Source of the DNA: Pseudomonas entomophila
Lineage (GTDB): Bacteria; Pseudomonadota; Gammaproteobacteria; Pseudomonadales; Pseudomonadaceae
Reading direction: 5' to 3'
DNA: 64,000 nt
Assembly: GCF_029478665.1 (NCBI RefSeq)
Contig: NZ_JARPQB010000005.1
Location: 51,862 to 115,861 of the forward strand
Each line of letters starts with the position of its first letter. Positions within the stretch are counted from its first letter, which is position 1. The notes under the pieces are model-generated. The model saw only the letters and a program-made list of their open reading frames with translations. It did no database searches and was not told where the DNA came from. Below are positions 28,872-38,502 of the stretch, in pieces. The translations under genes were made by a program, and so were the position numbers.

Positions 28872-29507
28872 TTGCTTATCCGCGAAACACCCTTGTTCAT
28901 CGATGGCCCCTGCGGCCAGCTGGAAGCCTTGTACCTGGACGTGGCCGATGCACGTGGCGCGGTGCTGATCTGCCACCCCAACCCGGTCCAGGGCGGCACC
29001 ATGCTCAACAAGGTGGTCTCGACCCTGCAGCGCACGGCCCGCGATGCGGGTTATGTGACCTTGCGTTTCAATTACCGCGGCGTCGGCCAGAGCGCCGGCA
29101 GCCACGACATGGGCGCGGGCGAGGTAGCTGACGCCGAGGCGGTCGCTGCCTGGCTGCGTGAGCAGCATCCCGAGCTGCCGCTGGTGCTGATGGGCTTCTC
29201 CTTCGGTGGCTTCGTCGCCACCAGCCTGGCCGGTCGCCTGGAGGCCGAAGGCGTCGAGCTGCAGCACCTGTTCATGATCGCCCCGGCGGTGATGCGCCTG
29301 ACGCAGCAGTTCCCGCTGCCCGAGCGTGCGCCCCTGACCATTGTGCAGCCAGATACCGACGAGGTCGTCGACCCGCAGTTGGTATACGACTGGTCCGATG
29401 CCCTGTCGCGCCCCCATGAGCTGCTGAAAGTGGCAGAATGCGGACACTTCTTCCATGGCAAGCTGACCGATCTGAAGGATCTGCTGCTGCCGCGCCTTTC
29501 GAATTGA
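28872..29507 (+). CDS. Alpha/beta hydrolase of unknown substrate
   Basis: A 211-residue cytosolic protein of the small CocE/YfbB-like hydrolase group found in many proteobacteria. Visible features are [29 protein letters not shown], the nucleophile elbow GFSFGGFVA near residue 117, an aspartate in [10 protein letters not shown], and a histidine in CGHFFHGKL, giving a plausible Ser-Asp-His triad. The start is TTG at 28872 with GGAG seven bases before it; no better in-frame start exists. It lies 25 bases before trpS and may be cotranscribed. Confidence 0.85.
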   Translation: MLIRETPLFIDGPCGQLEALYLDVADARGAVLICHPNPVQGGTMLNKVVSTLQRTARDAGYVTLRFNYRGVGQSAGSHDMGAGEVADAEAVAAWLREQHPELPLVLMGFSFGGFVATSLAGRLEAEGVELQHLFMIAPAVMRLTQQFPLPERAPLTIVQPDTDEVVDPQLVYDWSDALSRPHELLKVAECGHFFHGKLTDLKDLLLPRLSN

Positions 29508-29532
29508 GCCAAGCCTGAATAAGCGAACACCC

Positions 29533-30882
29533 ATGACCACGCGCATCCTCACCGGTATCACCACCACCGGCACCCCGCACCTGGGCAACTACGCCGGCGC
29601 CATCCGCCCGGCCATTCTCGCCAGCCAGCAGCCCGGTGCCGACTCGTTCTACTTCCTGGCCGACTACCACGCCCTGATCAAGTGCGACGACCCGCTGCGC
29701 ATCCAGCGCTCGCGCCTGGAAATCGCCGCCACCTGGCTGGCCGGTGGCCTGGACCCGGACAAGGTCACCTTCTACCGCCAGTCGGATATCCCCGAGATCC
29801 CTGAGCTTACCTGGCTGCTGACCTGCGTCGCCGCCAAGGGCCTGCTCAACCGCGCCCACGCCTACAAGGCTTCGGTGGACAAGAACGTCGAGGCCGGCGA
29901 AGACCCGGACGCCGGCGTGACCATGGGCCTGTTCAGCTACCCGGTGCTGATGGCTGCCGACATCCTGATGTTCAACGCCAACAAGGTGCCGGTCGGCCGT
30001 GACCAGATCCAGCACGTGGAAATGGCCCGCGACATCGGCCAGCGTTTCAACCACCTGTTCGGCCAGGGCAAGGACTTCTTCGCCCTGCCGGAAGCGGTGA
30101 TCGAGGAGAGCGTGGCCACCCTGCCGGGCCTGGACGGGCGCAAGATGTCCAAGAGCTACGACAACACCATCCCGCTGTTCACCAGCGCCAAGGACATGAA
30201 GGACGCCATCTCGCGCATCGTCACCGACTCCAAGGCGCCGGGCGAGGCGAAGGACCCGGACAACGCGCACCTGTTCACCCTGTTCCAGGCCTTCTCGACG
30301 CCCGCGCAGTGCGCCGAGTTCCGTGAAGAGCTGATGCAGGGCCTGGGCTGGGGCGAGGCCAAGCAGCGCCTGTTCCAACTGCTCGACGGCCAGCTGGCCG
30401 AGAAGCGCGAGCACTATCACCAGCTGATTTCGCGCCCGTCGGATCTGGAGGACATCCTCCTGGCCGGCGCCGCCAAGGCCCGCAAGACCGCCACGCCGTT
30501 CCTCGAGCAACTGCGAGAGGCGGTTGGCCTGCGTTCGTTCCGTACCACCGTGCAAGCCGCCACCGAAGTGAAGAAGAAGGCCACCAAGAGCGCCCGCTTC
30601 GTCAGCTTCCGTGACGAAGACGGCAGCTTCCGCTTCCGCCTGCTGGCCGCCGACGGCGAGCAACTGCTGCTTTCGCGCAGCTTTGCCGATGGCAAGAGCG
30701 CCGGCGCCGTGAGCAAGCAGCTGCAACAGGGGGGCGAGGCCGACGTGCGTGTCGAGGGCCTGGGCTTCAGCCTGTGGCTGGACGACGAGCCGGTGGCCGT
30801 GGGCCCGCAGTTCGACAATGCCGAAGCCCGTGATGGGGCTATTGCTACCCTGCGTGAGGCCCTGGCACCACAGCAGGCCTGA
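29533..30882 (+). CDS. trpS: Tryptophanyl-tRNA synthetase
   Basis: TrpS charges tRNA(Trp) with tryptophan. The 449-residue class I enzyme has the HIGH-equivalent [15 protein letters not shown], a [14 protein letters not shown] block and the signature [11 protein letters not shown]. It is longer than the E. coli enzyme (about 334 residues); a C-terminal extension from about residue 350 ([20 protein letters not shown] onward) is typical of this subtype. Confidence 0.95.
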   Translation: MTTRILTGITTTGTPHLGNYAGAIRPAILASQQPGADSFYFLADYHALIKCDDPLRIQRSRLEIAATWLAGGLDPDKVTFYRQSDIPEIPELTWLLTCVAAKGLLNRAHAYKASVDKNVEAGEDPDAGVTMGLFSYPVLMAADILMFNANKVPVGRDQIQHVEMARDIGQRFNHLFGQGKDFFALPEAVIEESVATLPGLDGRKMSKSYDNTIPLFTSAKDMKDAISRIVTDSKAPGEAKDPDNAHLFTLFQAFSTPAQCAEFREELMQGLGWGEAKQRLFQLLDGQLAEKREHYHQLISRPSDLEDILLAGAAKARKTATPFLEQLREAVGLRSFRTTVQAATEVKKKATKSARFVSFRDEDGSFRFRLLAADGEQLLLSRSFADGKSAGAVSKQLQQGGEADVRVEGLGFSLWLDDEPVAVGPQFDNAEARDGAIATLREALAPQQA

Positions 30883-30893
30883 AGCGCGGTCTT

Positions 30894-30979
30894 GTAGGAG
30901 CCAGCCTTGCTGGCGAACACCGGCTTCGCCGGTGCCAGGCATTCGCGGTGCCTGTTTCGCCAGCAAGGCTGGCTCCTAC
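30894..30979. repeat. REP inverted pair, TAGGAGCCAGCC type
   Basis: Perfect 24-bp arms at 30894-30917 and 30956-30979. A second small palindrome (CACCGGCTTCGCCGGTG) lies between them. Confidence 0.9.
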
Positions 30980-31055
30980 GGTCCGAGGCAAACCCTTGGG
31001 TTTGTGCAAGCCGACCATCGACACACGGATGGTCATATGTATGATTGCCATCAGG

Positions 31056-31089
31056 CGGGCCGGTCGCTACAGTGACGGCCCGTTTTTTG
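31056..31089 (+). terminator. Intrinsic terminator between trpS and zapE
   Basis: CGGGCCG (31056-31062) and CGGCCCG (31076-31082) pair, followed by a run of six T. It ends 20 bases before the zapE ATG, so it could end trpS transcripts or limit read-through into zapE. Confidence 0.8.
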
Positions 31090-31108
31090 TTGCCTCGCTA
31101 ACGAAATC

Positions 31109-32203
31109 ATGACTCCCCTAGAACGCTATCAAGCAGATCTGAAACGTCCCGACTTCTTCCATGACGCGGCGCAGGAAACTGCGGTGCGTCACCTGCAGCG
31201 CCTGTACGACGACCTGGTGCACGCGCAGAACAACAAGCCGGGCATGTTCGGCAAGTTGTTCGGCAAGAAGGAACAGACGCCGGTCAAGGGCCTGTACTTC
31301 TGGGGTGGGGTAGGGCGAGGCAAGACCTACCTGGTCGACACCTTCTATGAAGCGCTGCCGTTCAAGCAGAAGATGCGCACGCACTTCCACCGCTTCATGA
31401 AGCGTGTGCACGAAGAGATGAAGACCCTCAAGGGCGAGAAGAACCCGCTGACCATCATCGCCAAGCGCTTCAGCGAAGAAGCCAAGGTGATCTGCTTCGA
31501 CGAGTTCTTCGTTTCCGACATCACCGATGCGATGATCCTCGGCACCCTGATGGAAGAGCTGTTCAAGAACGGCGTATCGCTGGTGGCGACCTCCAACATC
31601 GTGCCGGACGGCCTGTACAAGGATGGCCTGCAACGTGCGCGCTTCCTGCCGGCCATCGCCATGATCAAGCAGTACACCGACGTGGTGAACGTCGACAGCG
31701 GTGTCGACTACCGCCTGCGCCACCTGGAACAGGCCGAGTTGTTCCACTTCCCGCTCGACGCCGCCGCCCACGAGAGCCTGCGCGCCAGCTTCAAGGCGCT
31801 GACGCCCGAGTGCACCCAGGCCGTCGAGAACGACGTGCTGATGATCGAGAACCGTGAGATCCACGCCCTGCGCACCTGCGACGACGTGGCCTGGTTCGAC
31901 TTCCGCGCCTTGTGCGACGGCCCTCGCAGCCAGAACGACTACATCGAACTGGGCAAGATCTTCCACGCCGTGCTGCTGAGCAACGTCGAGCAGATGGGCG
32001 TGACCACCGATGACATCGCCCGCCGCTTCATCAACATGGTCGACGAGTTCTACGACCGTAACGTGAAGCTGATCATCTCGGCGGAAGTGGAACTGAAGGA
32101 CTTGTACACCGGTGGACGCCTGAGCTTCGAGTTCCAGCGCACGCTCAGCCGCCTGCTGGAGATGCAGTCCCACGAGTTCCTGTCGCGGGCGCACAAGCCG
32201 TAA
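31109..32203 (+). CDS. zapE: Cell division ATPase ZapE (AFG1-like)
   Basis: ZapE is an AAA-type ATPase that associates with the Z-ring under stress and is related to mitochondrial AFG1. The 364-residue protein has Walker A GGVGRGKTYLVDTF near residue 72, Walker B VICFDEFFVSDI, sensor-type TSNIVPDGLYKDGLQR and the family tail GGRLSFEFQRTLSRLLEMQS. No strong ribosome site is visible before its ATG, and a terminator lies only 20 bases upstream, so its expression may depend on read-through. Confidence 0.94.
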   Translation: MTPLERYQADLKRPDFFHDAAQETAVRHLQRLYDDLVHAQNNKPGMFGKLFGKKEQTPVKGLYFWGGVGRGKTYLVDTFYEALPFKQKMRTHFHRFMKRVHEEMKTLKGEKNPLTIIAKRFSEEAKVICFDEFFVSDITDAMILGTLMEELFKNGVSLVATSNIVPDGLYKDGLQRARFLPAIAMIKQYTDVVNVDSGVDYRLRHLEQAELFHFPLDAAAHESLRASFKALTPECTQAVENDVLMIENREIHALRTCDDVAWFDFRALCDGPRSQNDYIELGKIFHAVLLSNVEQMGVTTDDIARRFINMVDEFYDRNVKLIISAEVELKDLYTGGRLSFEFQRTLSRLLEMQSHEFLSRAHKP

Positions 32204-32228
32204 GTTTTCGAAAACTGACGCGATTGTC

Positions 32229-32313
32229 GTAGGAGCCGGCTTTGCCGGCGAACGACGGCGCAGCCGGTGCCATGCACCGCGGCGCCTGGTTCGCCAGCAA
32301 GGCTGGCTCCTAC
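32229..32313. repeat. REP-type imperfect inverted pair
   Basis: 25-bp arms at 32229-32253 and 32289-32313 with a few mismatches, between the convergent zapE and GlxA-type regulator genes. Confidence 0.8.
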
Positions 32314-32334
32314 TGGTTTGTGCGGTGACGCATC

Positions 32335-33339
32335 TCAGGCTTCCTGCATGAACTGCTGCCGATACTGGTTCGGCGACAGCTCCGTGTGCTGGCGGAACAG
32401 CCTGGCAAAGAAGCTCGCGTCGTCGTAGCCCACCTCGTAGCTGATGGTCTTGATGCTCTTGCGCGTGCTCGACAGCAGGCCTTTGGCGGTTTCGATGCGC
32501 AGGCGCTGCAGGTAATGCAGCGGCTTGTCGCCGGTGGCGCCCTGGAAGCGGCGCATGAAATTGCGGATGCTCATGCCGTGGTTGCGGGCCACGTCCTCGA
32601 AACGGAACTTGTCGGCGAAGTGCTCTTCGAGCCAGTGCTGGATCTGCAGGATGATCAGGTCCTGGTGCAGCTTCTGGCCACCGAAACCCATGCGCCCCGG
32701 CGTATAGCTGCGCTGTACTTCGTAGAGGATGTCGCGGGCCACGGCGCGGGCCACGTTGGCGCCGCAGAAGCGCTCGATCAGGTAGATGTACAGGTCGCAG
32801 GCTGAGGTGGTGCCGCCGGCGCAATAGAGGTTGTCGGCGTCGGTGAGGTGCTTGTCCTGGTTCAGGCGGATCTTCGGGTAGCGCTCGGCGAAGTTGCTGA
32901 AGAAGCGCCAGTAGGTGGTCGCCTCCTTGCCATCGAGCAGGCCGGATTCCGCCAGCCAGAATACCCCGCTGGCCTCGGCGCACAGCACCGCGCCACGGGC
33001 GTGCTGGGCGCGCAGCCAGGGCAGTACCTGGGGATAGCGTTGCAGCAGATTGTCGAAGTCGTCCCAGAAGGCCGGGAGGATGATCACATCGGCGTCGTTC
33101 AGGCCACTGTCGACCGGCAGTTGCACATTGCTGAAGCTGTCCACGGGCAGGCCGTCGGGGCTCACCAGGCCGATTTCGAACATCGGCTGCAGGCCCAGGC
33201 CCAGCTGCTTGCTGTAGCGCAGGCTGGCGAGGTGGAAGAAGTCCTTGGCCTGCATCAGTGTCGAAGCGAACACTTTATCAATGGCCAGGATGCTGACGCG
33301 CCGCAGCGACGCGGAGGGTTGGGTAAACATCATTGTCAT
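32335..33339 (-). CDS. GlxA-type transcriptional regulator (DJ-1/PfpI-like domain plus AraC helix-turn-helix)
   Basis: This 334-residue regulator has an N-terminal DJ-1/PfpI-like ligand domain (VSILAIDKVFASTLMQAKDFF; GLLDGKEATTYWRF) and a C-terminal AraC/XylS DNA-binding domain with two helix-turn-helix units (FEDVARNHGMSIRNFMRRFQ; ISYEVGYDDASFFARLFRQH). Relatives such as ArgR, GbdR and CdhR control amine and amino-acid catabolism in Pseudomonas. The DJ-1 nucleophile region reads LCAEASGVFWLAESGLLDG, not the common cysteine elbow. The ligand and targets cannot be told from context. It is convergent with zapE. Confidence 0.88.
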   Translation of the reverse strand: MTMMFTQPSASLRRVSILAIDKVFASTLMQAKDFFHLASLRYSKQLGLGLQPMFEIGLVSPDGLPVDSFSNVQLPVDSGLNDADVIILPAFWDDFDNLLQRYPQVLPWLRAQHARGAVLCAEASGVFWLAESGLLDGKEATTYWRFFSNFAERYPKIRLNQDKHLTDADNLYCAGGTTSACDLYIYLIERFCGANVARAVARDILYEVQRSYTPGRMGFGGQKLHQDLIILQIQHWLEEHFADKFRFEDVARNHGMSIRNFMRRFQGATGDKPLHYLQRLRIETAKGLLSSTRKSIKTISYEVGYDDASFFARLFRQHTELSPNQYRQQFMQEA

Positions 33340-33428
33340 TGTTCTTATAGGGTAGAGTGGTCAATCACCGGCTGGATCGTCTTATTTTTTGGCGATTGTG
33401 TCTACCCCGATGCACTGCGGTGTACTTT

Positions 33429-33491
33429 TCGCGGCTAAAGCCGCTCCTACAGGATGGGCGCTGAACTCTGTAGGAGCGGCTTCAGCCGCGA
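33429..33491. repeat. REP inverted pair, GCGGCTTCAGCCGC type
   Basis: 24-bp arms at 33429-33452 and 33468-33491 with one mismatch, between the aldo/keto reductase stop and the upstream region of the GlxA-type regulator. Confidence 0.9.
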
Positions 33492-33497
33492 TTTGGT

Positions 33498-34538
33498 TCA
33501 AGGCGCCGGGTTGGGCTGCTCCTGGTGAATCGCCTCGATCGCCGCGAGCAATTCATCGCCCAGGCTCAGCGCCAGGCTGTCGATATTGCTCTGCAGTTGT
33601 TCCACCGTCGTCGCTCCAATGATGTTGCTGGTCACGAACGGCTGCCGCGTCACGAACGCCAAGGCCATCTGCGCCGGGTCCAGGCCATGCTCGCGGGCCA
33701 GTTGCACGTAACGGCTGCAGGCCGCCACGGTCTGCGGATTGGAGTAGCGGGCGAAGCGGCTGAACAGGGTCAGGCGGCCATCGGCCGGGCGGGCGCCGTC
33801 CTCGTACTTGCCCGACAGCATGCCAAAGGCCAGCGGCGAATAGGCCAGCAACCCGCACTGCTCGCGGATCGCCACTTCCGCCAGGCCCACCTCGAAGCTG
33901 CGGTTGAGCAGGTTGTAGGGGTTCTGGATCGACACCGCGCGCGGCCAGCCGCGGGTTTCGGCCAGGTGCAGGAACTTCATCGTGCCCCACGGGGTTTCGT
34001 TGGACAGGCCGACATGGCGGATCTTGCCGGCGCGCACCTGCTCATCGAGCACCTCCAGGGTTTCTTCCAATGGCGTGAAGATGTCCTGGGGCAGGTGCTG
34101 GTAGCCCAGCTTGCCGAAGAAGTTGGTGCTGCGCTCGGGCCAGTGCAGTTGATACAGGTCGATGCGGTCGGTCTGCAGGCGTTCCAGGCTCGCGTCCAGC
34201 GCGGCGACGATGTGCTGGCGGTTGTGCTTGAGCTGGCCATCGCGGATGTGGCTGATGCCGTTGCCGGGGCCGGCGACCTTGCTGGCCAGCAGCCAGTCGT
34301 CACGGTCGTCATTTTTCGCGAACCAGTTGCCGATGATGCGCTCGGTGGCGGCGTAGGTTTCGGGGCGCGGCGGCACCGGGTACATCTCGGCGGTGTCGAT
34401 GAAGTTGATACCGGCGTTCTTGGCCAGGCCGATCTGGGCGAAGGCCTGGGCCTGAGTGTTCTGCTCGCCCCAGGTCATGGTGCCCAGGCACAGGGCGCTG
34501 ACGTTGAGGTCGGTACGACCGAGCTTGCGGTATTCCAT
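33498..34538 (-). CDS. tas: Aldo/keto reductase, Tas-like
   Basis: This is an NADP(H)-dependent aldo/keto reductase of the Tas/YajO group. The 346-residue length equals that of E. coli Tas. The (beta/alpha)8 fold begins MEYRKLGRTDLNVSALCLGTMTWGEQ; the catalytic tetrad is visible in NFIDTAEMYP (Asp, Tyr), LASKVAG (Lys) and QLHWPER (His); the cofactor region is FVTSNIIGATTVEQLQ. I chose the ATG at 34538, with AGGAG upstream, not the longer in-frame extension. The physiological substrate is unknown. Confidence 0.9.
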   Translation of the reverse strand: MEYRKLGRTDLNVSALCLGTMTWGEQNTQAQAFAQIGLAKNAGINFIDTAEMYPVPPRPETYAATERIIGNWFAKNDDRDDWLLASKVAGPGNGISHIRDGQLKHNRQHIVAALDASLERLQTDRIDLYQLHWPERSTNFFGKLGYQHLPQDIFTPLEETLEVLDEQVRAGKIRHVGLSNETPWGTMKFLHLAETRGWPRAVSIQNPYNLLNRSFEVGLAEVAIREQCGLLAYSPLAFGMLSGKYEDGARPADGRLTLFSRFARYSNPQTVAACSRYVQLAREHGLDPAQMALAFVTRQPFVTSNIIGATTVEQLQSNIDSLALSLGDELLAAIEAIHQEQPNPAP

Positions 34539-34723
34539 CGGGGAACTGCTCCTGGGCAAAGATAGCCATAAAAGCAGGTTGAAATTTTTTGCGCAATCTG
34601 GATAATTCTGCCCCTCTCCGTGTGGCGGAAGTGATGCACCACCACGCAGGATGAACCCCGTCGAACATTGGCGTGCCCGACCCGAGCCCCCAAAAGCGTC
34701 AGCGTTCGGCTGCGCGCTTGCCC

Positions 34724-34752
34724 TTGGCAAGTTGTGCACTATCCAGTAAGAT
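34724..34752 (+). promoter_or_regulatory. Predicted sigma-70 promoter of rplM-rpsI
   Basis: TTGGCA, a 17-base spacer and TAAGAT, with transcription expected near 34759, about 37 bases before the rplM ATG. Position and spacing fit a strong housekeeping promoter. Confidence 0.7.
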
Positions 34753-34795
34753 TCGCCGTCTATTTTTCGCTGGGCGGCCTCTGAGGCTTTAGAGA

Positions 34796-35224
34796 ATGAA
34801 AACTTTTACTGCTAAACCGGAAACAGTAAAGCGCGAGTGGTTCGTAGTCGACGCCGCTGGTCAGACCCTGGGTCGTCTGGCTACCGAAATCGCTAGCCGC
34901 CTGCGTGGCAAGCACAAGCCAGAATACACCCCTCACGTTGACACCGGCGACTACATCGTCGTCATCAACGCCGAGCAGGTTCGTGTGACTGGTGCCAAGT
35001 CTTCCGACAAGATGTACTACTCCCACTCCGGCTTCCCGGGCGGTATCAAGGAAATCAACTTCGAGAAGTTGATCGCCAAGGCCCCTGAGCGTGTTATCGA
35101 AACCGCGGTCAAAGGCATGCTGCCGAAGAACCCGCTGGGTCGCGACATGTACCGTAAGCTGAAAGTGTACGCGGGTGCTGCTCACCCACACACTGCTCAG
35201 CAGCCTCAAGAACTGAAGATCTAA
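34796..35224 (+). CDS. rplM: 50S ribosomal protein L13
   Basis: L13 is an early-assembling large-subunit protein. The 142-residue sequence is canonical: [57 protein letters not shown] and [20 protein letters not shown]. It is paired with rpsI, 14 bases downstream, as in nearly all bacteria. Confidence 0.98.
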   Translation: MKTFTAKPETVKREWFVVDAAGQTLGRLATEIASRLRGKHKPEYTPHVDTGDYIVVINAEQVRVTGAKSSDKMYYSHSGFPGGIKEINFEKLIAKAPERVIETAVKGMLPKNPLGRDMYRKLKVYAGAAHPHTAQQPQELKI

Positions 35225-35238
35225 CGGGATAGTTCATT

Positions 35239-35631
35239 ATGTCGGCGACTCAAAACTACGGCACTGGCCGTCGCAAGACCGCAACCGCACGCGTTTTCCT
35301 GCGTCCGGGTACTGGCAACATCTCCATCAACAACCGTTCTCTGGACGTGTTCTTCGGCCGCGAAACCGCTCGCATGGTTGTTCGCCAGCCGCTGGAACTG
35401 ACCGAAACCGTTGAGAAATTCGACATCTACGTCACCGTTTCCGGTGGTGGTGTCAGCGGTCAGGCCGGTGCAATCCGCCACGGCATCACCCGCGCCCTGA
35501 TGGAATACGACGAAACCCTGCGTGGCGCCCTGCGTCGTGCTGGCTACGTCACCCGCGACGCCCGTGAAGTCGAGCGTAAGAAAGTGGGTCTGCGTAAAGC
35601 GCGTAAGCGTCCTCAGTACTCCAAGCGTTAA
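35239..35631 (+). CDS. rpsI: 30S ribosomal protein S9
   Basis: S9 lies in the small-subunit head, and its C-terminal tail contacts P-site tRNA. The 130-residue protein has [33 protein letters not shown] and the basic tail [18 protein letters not shown] ending in the conserved KR. A strong terminator follows. Confidence 0.98.
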   Translation: MSATQNYGTGRRKTATARVFLRPGTGNISINNRSLDVFFGRETARMVVRQPLELTETVEKFDIYVTVSGGGVSGQAGAIRHGITRALMEYDETLRGALRRAGYVTRDAREVERKKVGLRKARKRPQYSKR

Positions 35632-35649
35632 TACCGCTTCGGCAGTCGA

Positions 35650-35684
35650 AAAAAGCCCGGTTCCCTGGAACCGGGCTTTTTTTA
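35650..35684 (+). terminator. Intrinsic terminator of rplM-rpsI
   Basis: AAAGCCCGGTTCC pairs with GGAACCGGGCTTT around a short loop and is followed by a T-run, about 20 bases past the rpsI stop. Confidence 0.92.
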
Positions 35685-35781
35685 TGTCTTGAACTAACCT
35701 GTCAGCTAGTCCGTGGTTGTTTGCCGCATAGACACAGATCAAGCAAAGCGAGGGTTGCACCCCAACTAGTGGGTAATCACC

Positions 35782-35811
35782 TTGTCAGTGTGTGGATTTG
35801 TTCCTTACCAT
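35782..35811 (+). promoter_or_regulatory. Candidate promoter of petABC
   Basis: TTGTCA, 18 bases, TACCAT, about 80 bases before petA. The -10 is a partial match, so this is a weak prediction. Confidence 0.35.
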
Positions 35812-35893
35812 TGCGGCCAATTTTTAGTGCCACAGACATACCTAAGTAGATGCCTGTTAGAGCAGGCCAAGCAAGCTGATGGGAGAGGACTGA

Positions 35894-36487
35894 ATGAGCA
35901 ATGACGGCGTCAACGCAGGCCGGCGCCGCTTCCTCGTAGCCGCGACATCCGTGGTCGGGGCAGCGGGGGCAGTGGGGGCTGCGGTACCGTTCGTAGGGTC
36001 ATGGTTTCCCAGTGCCAAGGCGAAAGCCGCGGGTGCACCGGTGAAGGTCAATATTGCCAAGGTCGAGCCCGGGCAGCAGATGGTGGCTGAGTGGCGTGGC
36101 CAACCTGTATTCATTGTGCGGCGAACGGAAGAGATCCTCGGTAATCTGAAAAAGATCGCTGGTGAGCTCTCCGACCCTGAATCGAAGGCGTCGGTGCAGC
36201 CCACCTACGTCGACCCGCAGAACCGTTCGATCAAGCCCGAGATCCTCGTCCTGGTCGGCCTGTGCACCCACCTGGGTTGCTCGCCGACGTTCCGTCCTGA
36301 AGTCGCCCCGGCCGACCTCGGCCCGAAATGGGTTGGTGGCTACTTCTGTCCGTGCCACGGTTCGCACTACGACCTGGCAGGCCGTGTCTACAAGTCCCAG
36401 CCGGCGCCGCTGAACCTGCCAGTGCCACCGCACTCGTACGAGTCGGACGATCTCATCGTCATCGGCATCGATCAGGAGAAAGCATGA
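35894..36487 (+). CDS. petA: Ubiquinol-cytochrome c reductase Rieske iron-sulfur subunit PetA
   Basis: PetA carries the Rieske 2Fe-2S cluster that takes the first electron from ubiquinol in the cytochrome bc1 complex. The 197-residue protein has an N-terminal twin-arginine-type signal anchor (GRRRFLVAATSVVGAAGAVG) and both cluster-binding boxes, CTHLGC and CPCHGSHYD, whose cysteines and histidines hold the cluster. It is the first gene of petABC and overlaps petB. Confidence 0.97.
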   Translation: MSNDGVNAGRRRFLVAATSVVGAAGAVGAAVPFVGSWFPSAKAKAAGAPVKVNIAKVEPGQQMVAEWRGQPVFIVRRTEEILGNLKKIAGELSDPESKASVQPTYVDPQNRSIKPEILVLVGLCTHLGCSPTFRPEVAPADLGPKWVGGYFCPCHGSHYDLAGRVYKSQPAPLNLPVPPHSYESDDLIVIGIDQEKA

Positions 36488-37698
36488 TGAGCAAGTTCAT
36501 GGAGTGGATCGATGCGCGCTTCCCCGCGACGAAAATGTGGGAAGACCATCTGAGCAAGTATTACGCGCCCAAGAACTTCAATTTCCTGTACTTCTTCGGC
36601 TCGCTGGCGCTGCTGGTGCTGGTCAACCAGATCGTCACCGGCGTGTGGCTGACCATGAGCTTCACCCCCTCGGCGGAAGAGGCCTTTGCCTCGGTCGAGT
36701 ACATCATGCGTGACGTCGAGTACGGCTGGATCCTGCGCTACCTGCACTCCACCGGCGCCTCGGCATTCTTCATCGTGGTCTACCTGCACATGTTCCGCGG
36801 CCTGCTCTACGGCTCCTACCAGAAGCCCCGCGAACTGGTCTGGCTGTTCGGCATGCTGATCTACCTGGCACTGATGGCCGAGGCCTTCATGGGCTACCTG
36901 CTGCCGTGGGGCCAGATGTCGTACTGGGGGGCCCAGGTGATCATCTCGCTGTTCGGTGCGATCCCGGTGATCGGCGGCGACCTCACCCAGTGGATCCGTG
37001 GTGACTACCTGATTTCCGGTATCACCCTGAACCGCTTCTTCGCCCTGCACGTGGTGGCCCTGCCGATCGTCATTCTTGGCCTGGTGGTGCTGCACATCCT
37101 GGCGCTGCACGAAGTGGGTTCGAACAACCCGGATGGCGTGGACATCAAGAAGAAAAAGGACGAGAACGGCATTCCGCTGGATGGCATTCCGTTCCACCCG
37201 TACTACACCGTCAAGGATATCGTCGGCGTGGTGGTGTTCCTCTTCGTGTTCTGCGCCGTGGTGTTCTTCTTCCCGGAAATGGGCGGCTACTTCCTGGAAA
37301 AACCGAACTTCGAGCAGGCTAACGCCTTCAAGACGCCTGAGCACATCGCACCGGTTTGGTACTTCACACCGTTCTACGCGATCCTGCGCGCGGTCCCTGA
37401 CAAGCTGTTCGGTGTCATCGCCATGGGTGCCGCCATCGCCGTGCTGTTCGTGCTGCCCTGGCTCGACCGCAGTCCCGTGCGCTCCATGCGCTACAAGGGC
37501 TGGCTGAGCAAGATCTTCCTGCTGGTGTTCTGCGTGGCCTTCGTCATCCTCGGCGTGCTGGGCGTACTGGCGCCAACGCCGGGCCGGACCTTGCTGTCGC
37601 AGGTGTGTACGGTGCTGTACTTCGCCTACTTCCTGCTGATGCCGTTCTACACAAGGCTTGAGAAGACCAAACCGGTTCCGGAAAGGGTGACTGGCTGA
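36487..37698 (+). CDS. petB: Cytochrome b subunit PetB
   Basis: Cytochrome b is the membrane core of the bc1 complex and carries two haems and both quinone sites. The 403-residue protein has the expected multiple transmembrane helices, haem-ligand histidines in RYLHSTGASAFFIVVYLHMFRG and RFFALHVVALPIVILGLVVLH, and a PEWY-related segment, here APVWYFTPFYAILRA. Two adjacent ATGs (36484 and 36487) are possible; the second has better spacing from AGGAG. The petA stop overlaps it. Confidence 0.96.
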   Translation: MSKFMEWIDARFPATKMWEDHLSKYYAPKNFNFLYFFGSLALLVLVNQIVTGVWLTMSFTPSAEEAFASVEYIMRDVEYGWILRYLHSTGASAFFIVVYLHMFRGLLYGSYQKPRELVWLFGMLIYLALMAEAFMGYLLPWGQMSYWGAQVIISLFGAIPVIGGDLTQWIRGDYLISGITLNRFFALHVVALPIVILGLVVLHILALHEVGSNNPDGVDIKKKKDENGIPLDGIPFHPYYTVKDIVGVVVFLFVFCAVVFFFPEMGGYFLEKPNFEQANAFKTPEHIAPVWYFTPFYAILRAVPDKLFGVIAMGAAIAVLFVLPWLDRSPVRSMRYKGWLSKIFLLVFCVAFVILGVLGVLAPTPGRTLLSQVCTVLYFAYFLLMPFYTRLEKTKPVPERVTG

Positions 37699-38477
37699 TG
37701 AAAAAGTTGATTGCAGTATTTTTGCTGGCACTGATGCCTGGCCTGTCCTTCGCTGCCGAACACAGCCTGGAACTGGACAAGGTCGATGTCGACCTGACCG
37801 ACAAGGCCGCCCTGCAGGACGGTGCGCGTACCTTCGCCAACTATTGCATGGGCTGTCACAGCGCCAAGTTCCAGCGCTATGAGCGGGTAGCCGACGATCT
37901 GGGGATACCCCACGAGCTGATGCTCGAGAACCTGGTGTTCACCGGTGCCAAGATCGGCGACCACATGAAGATCGGCATGCAGCCGAACGACGCCAAGACC
38001 TGGTTCGGCGCGGCGCCACCCGATCTCACCCTGGTCGCCCGGGTGCGCGGCAACGATTGGTTGTACACCTACCTGCGCAGCTTCTACGAGGATCCGACGC
38101 GGCCCTACCGGGTGAACAACAAGGTATTCCCTAATGTCGGCATGCCCAACGTGCTGGTCGGGCTGCAGGGCAACCAGGTGATCGGTTGCAAGCAGGTGCA
38201 GACCGTGATCGACGGCAAGAAGCAATTCGACCCGCTGACCGGCAGCCCGTTGACCCATGAAGCGTGCGACCAGCTGACCGTCGAGGAGAAATCCGGTACC
38301 CTGACCACCGAGCAGTTCGACGAGAAGGTCAAGAACCTGGTGACCTTCCTGGCCTATTCGGCCAACCCGGTCAAACTGGAAAGCCAGCGCATAGGCACCT
38401 ATGTACTGCTGTACCTGGCTTTCTTCTTCGTGTTCGCCTACTTGCTCAAGCGCGAATACTGGAAGGACGTGCACTGA
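37698..38477 (+). CDS. petC: Cytochrome c1 subunit PetC
   Basis: Cytochrome c1 passes electrons from the Rieske protein to soluble cytochrome c. The 259-residue protein has a signal peptide (MKKLIAVFLLALMPGLSFA), the haem c motif CMGCH in NYCMGCHSAKFQRYE, the methionine-ligand region NVGMPNVL and a C-terminal membrane anchor (YVLLYLAFFFVFAYLLKREYWK). Its start overlaps the petB stop (TGATG). A terminator follows. Confidence 0.96.
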   Translation: MKKLIAVFLLALMPGLSFAAEHSLELDKVDVDLTDKAALQDGARTFANYCMGCHSAKFQRYERVADDLGIPHELMLENLVFTGAKIGDHMKIGMQPNDAKTWFGAAPPDLTLVARVRGNDWLYTYLRSFYEDPTRPYRVNNKVFPNVGMPNVLVGLQGNQVIGCKQVQTVIDGKKQFDPLTGSPLTHEACDQLTVEEKSGTLTTEQFDEKVKNLVTFLAYSANPVKLESQRIGTYVLLYLAFFFVFAYLLKREYWKDVH

Positions 38478-38502
38478 TCACGCAGTAGTTTCTGGTAGTT
38501 GA

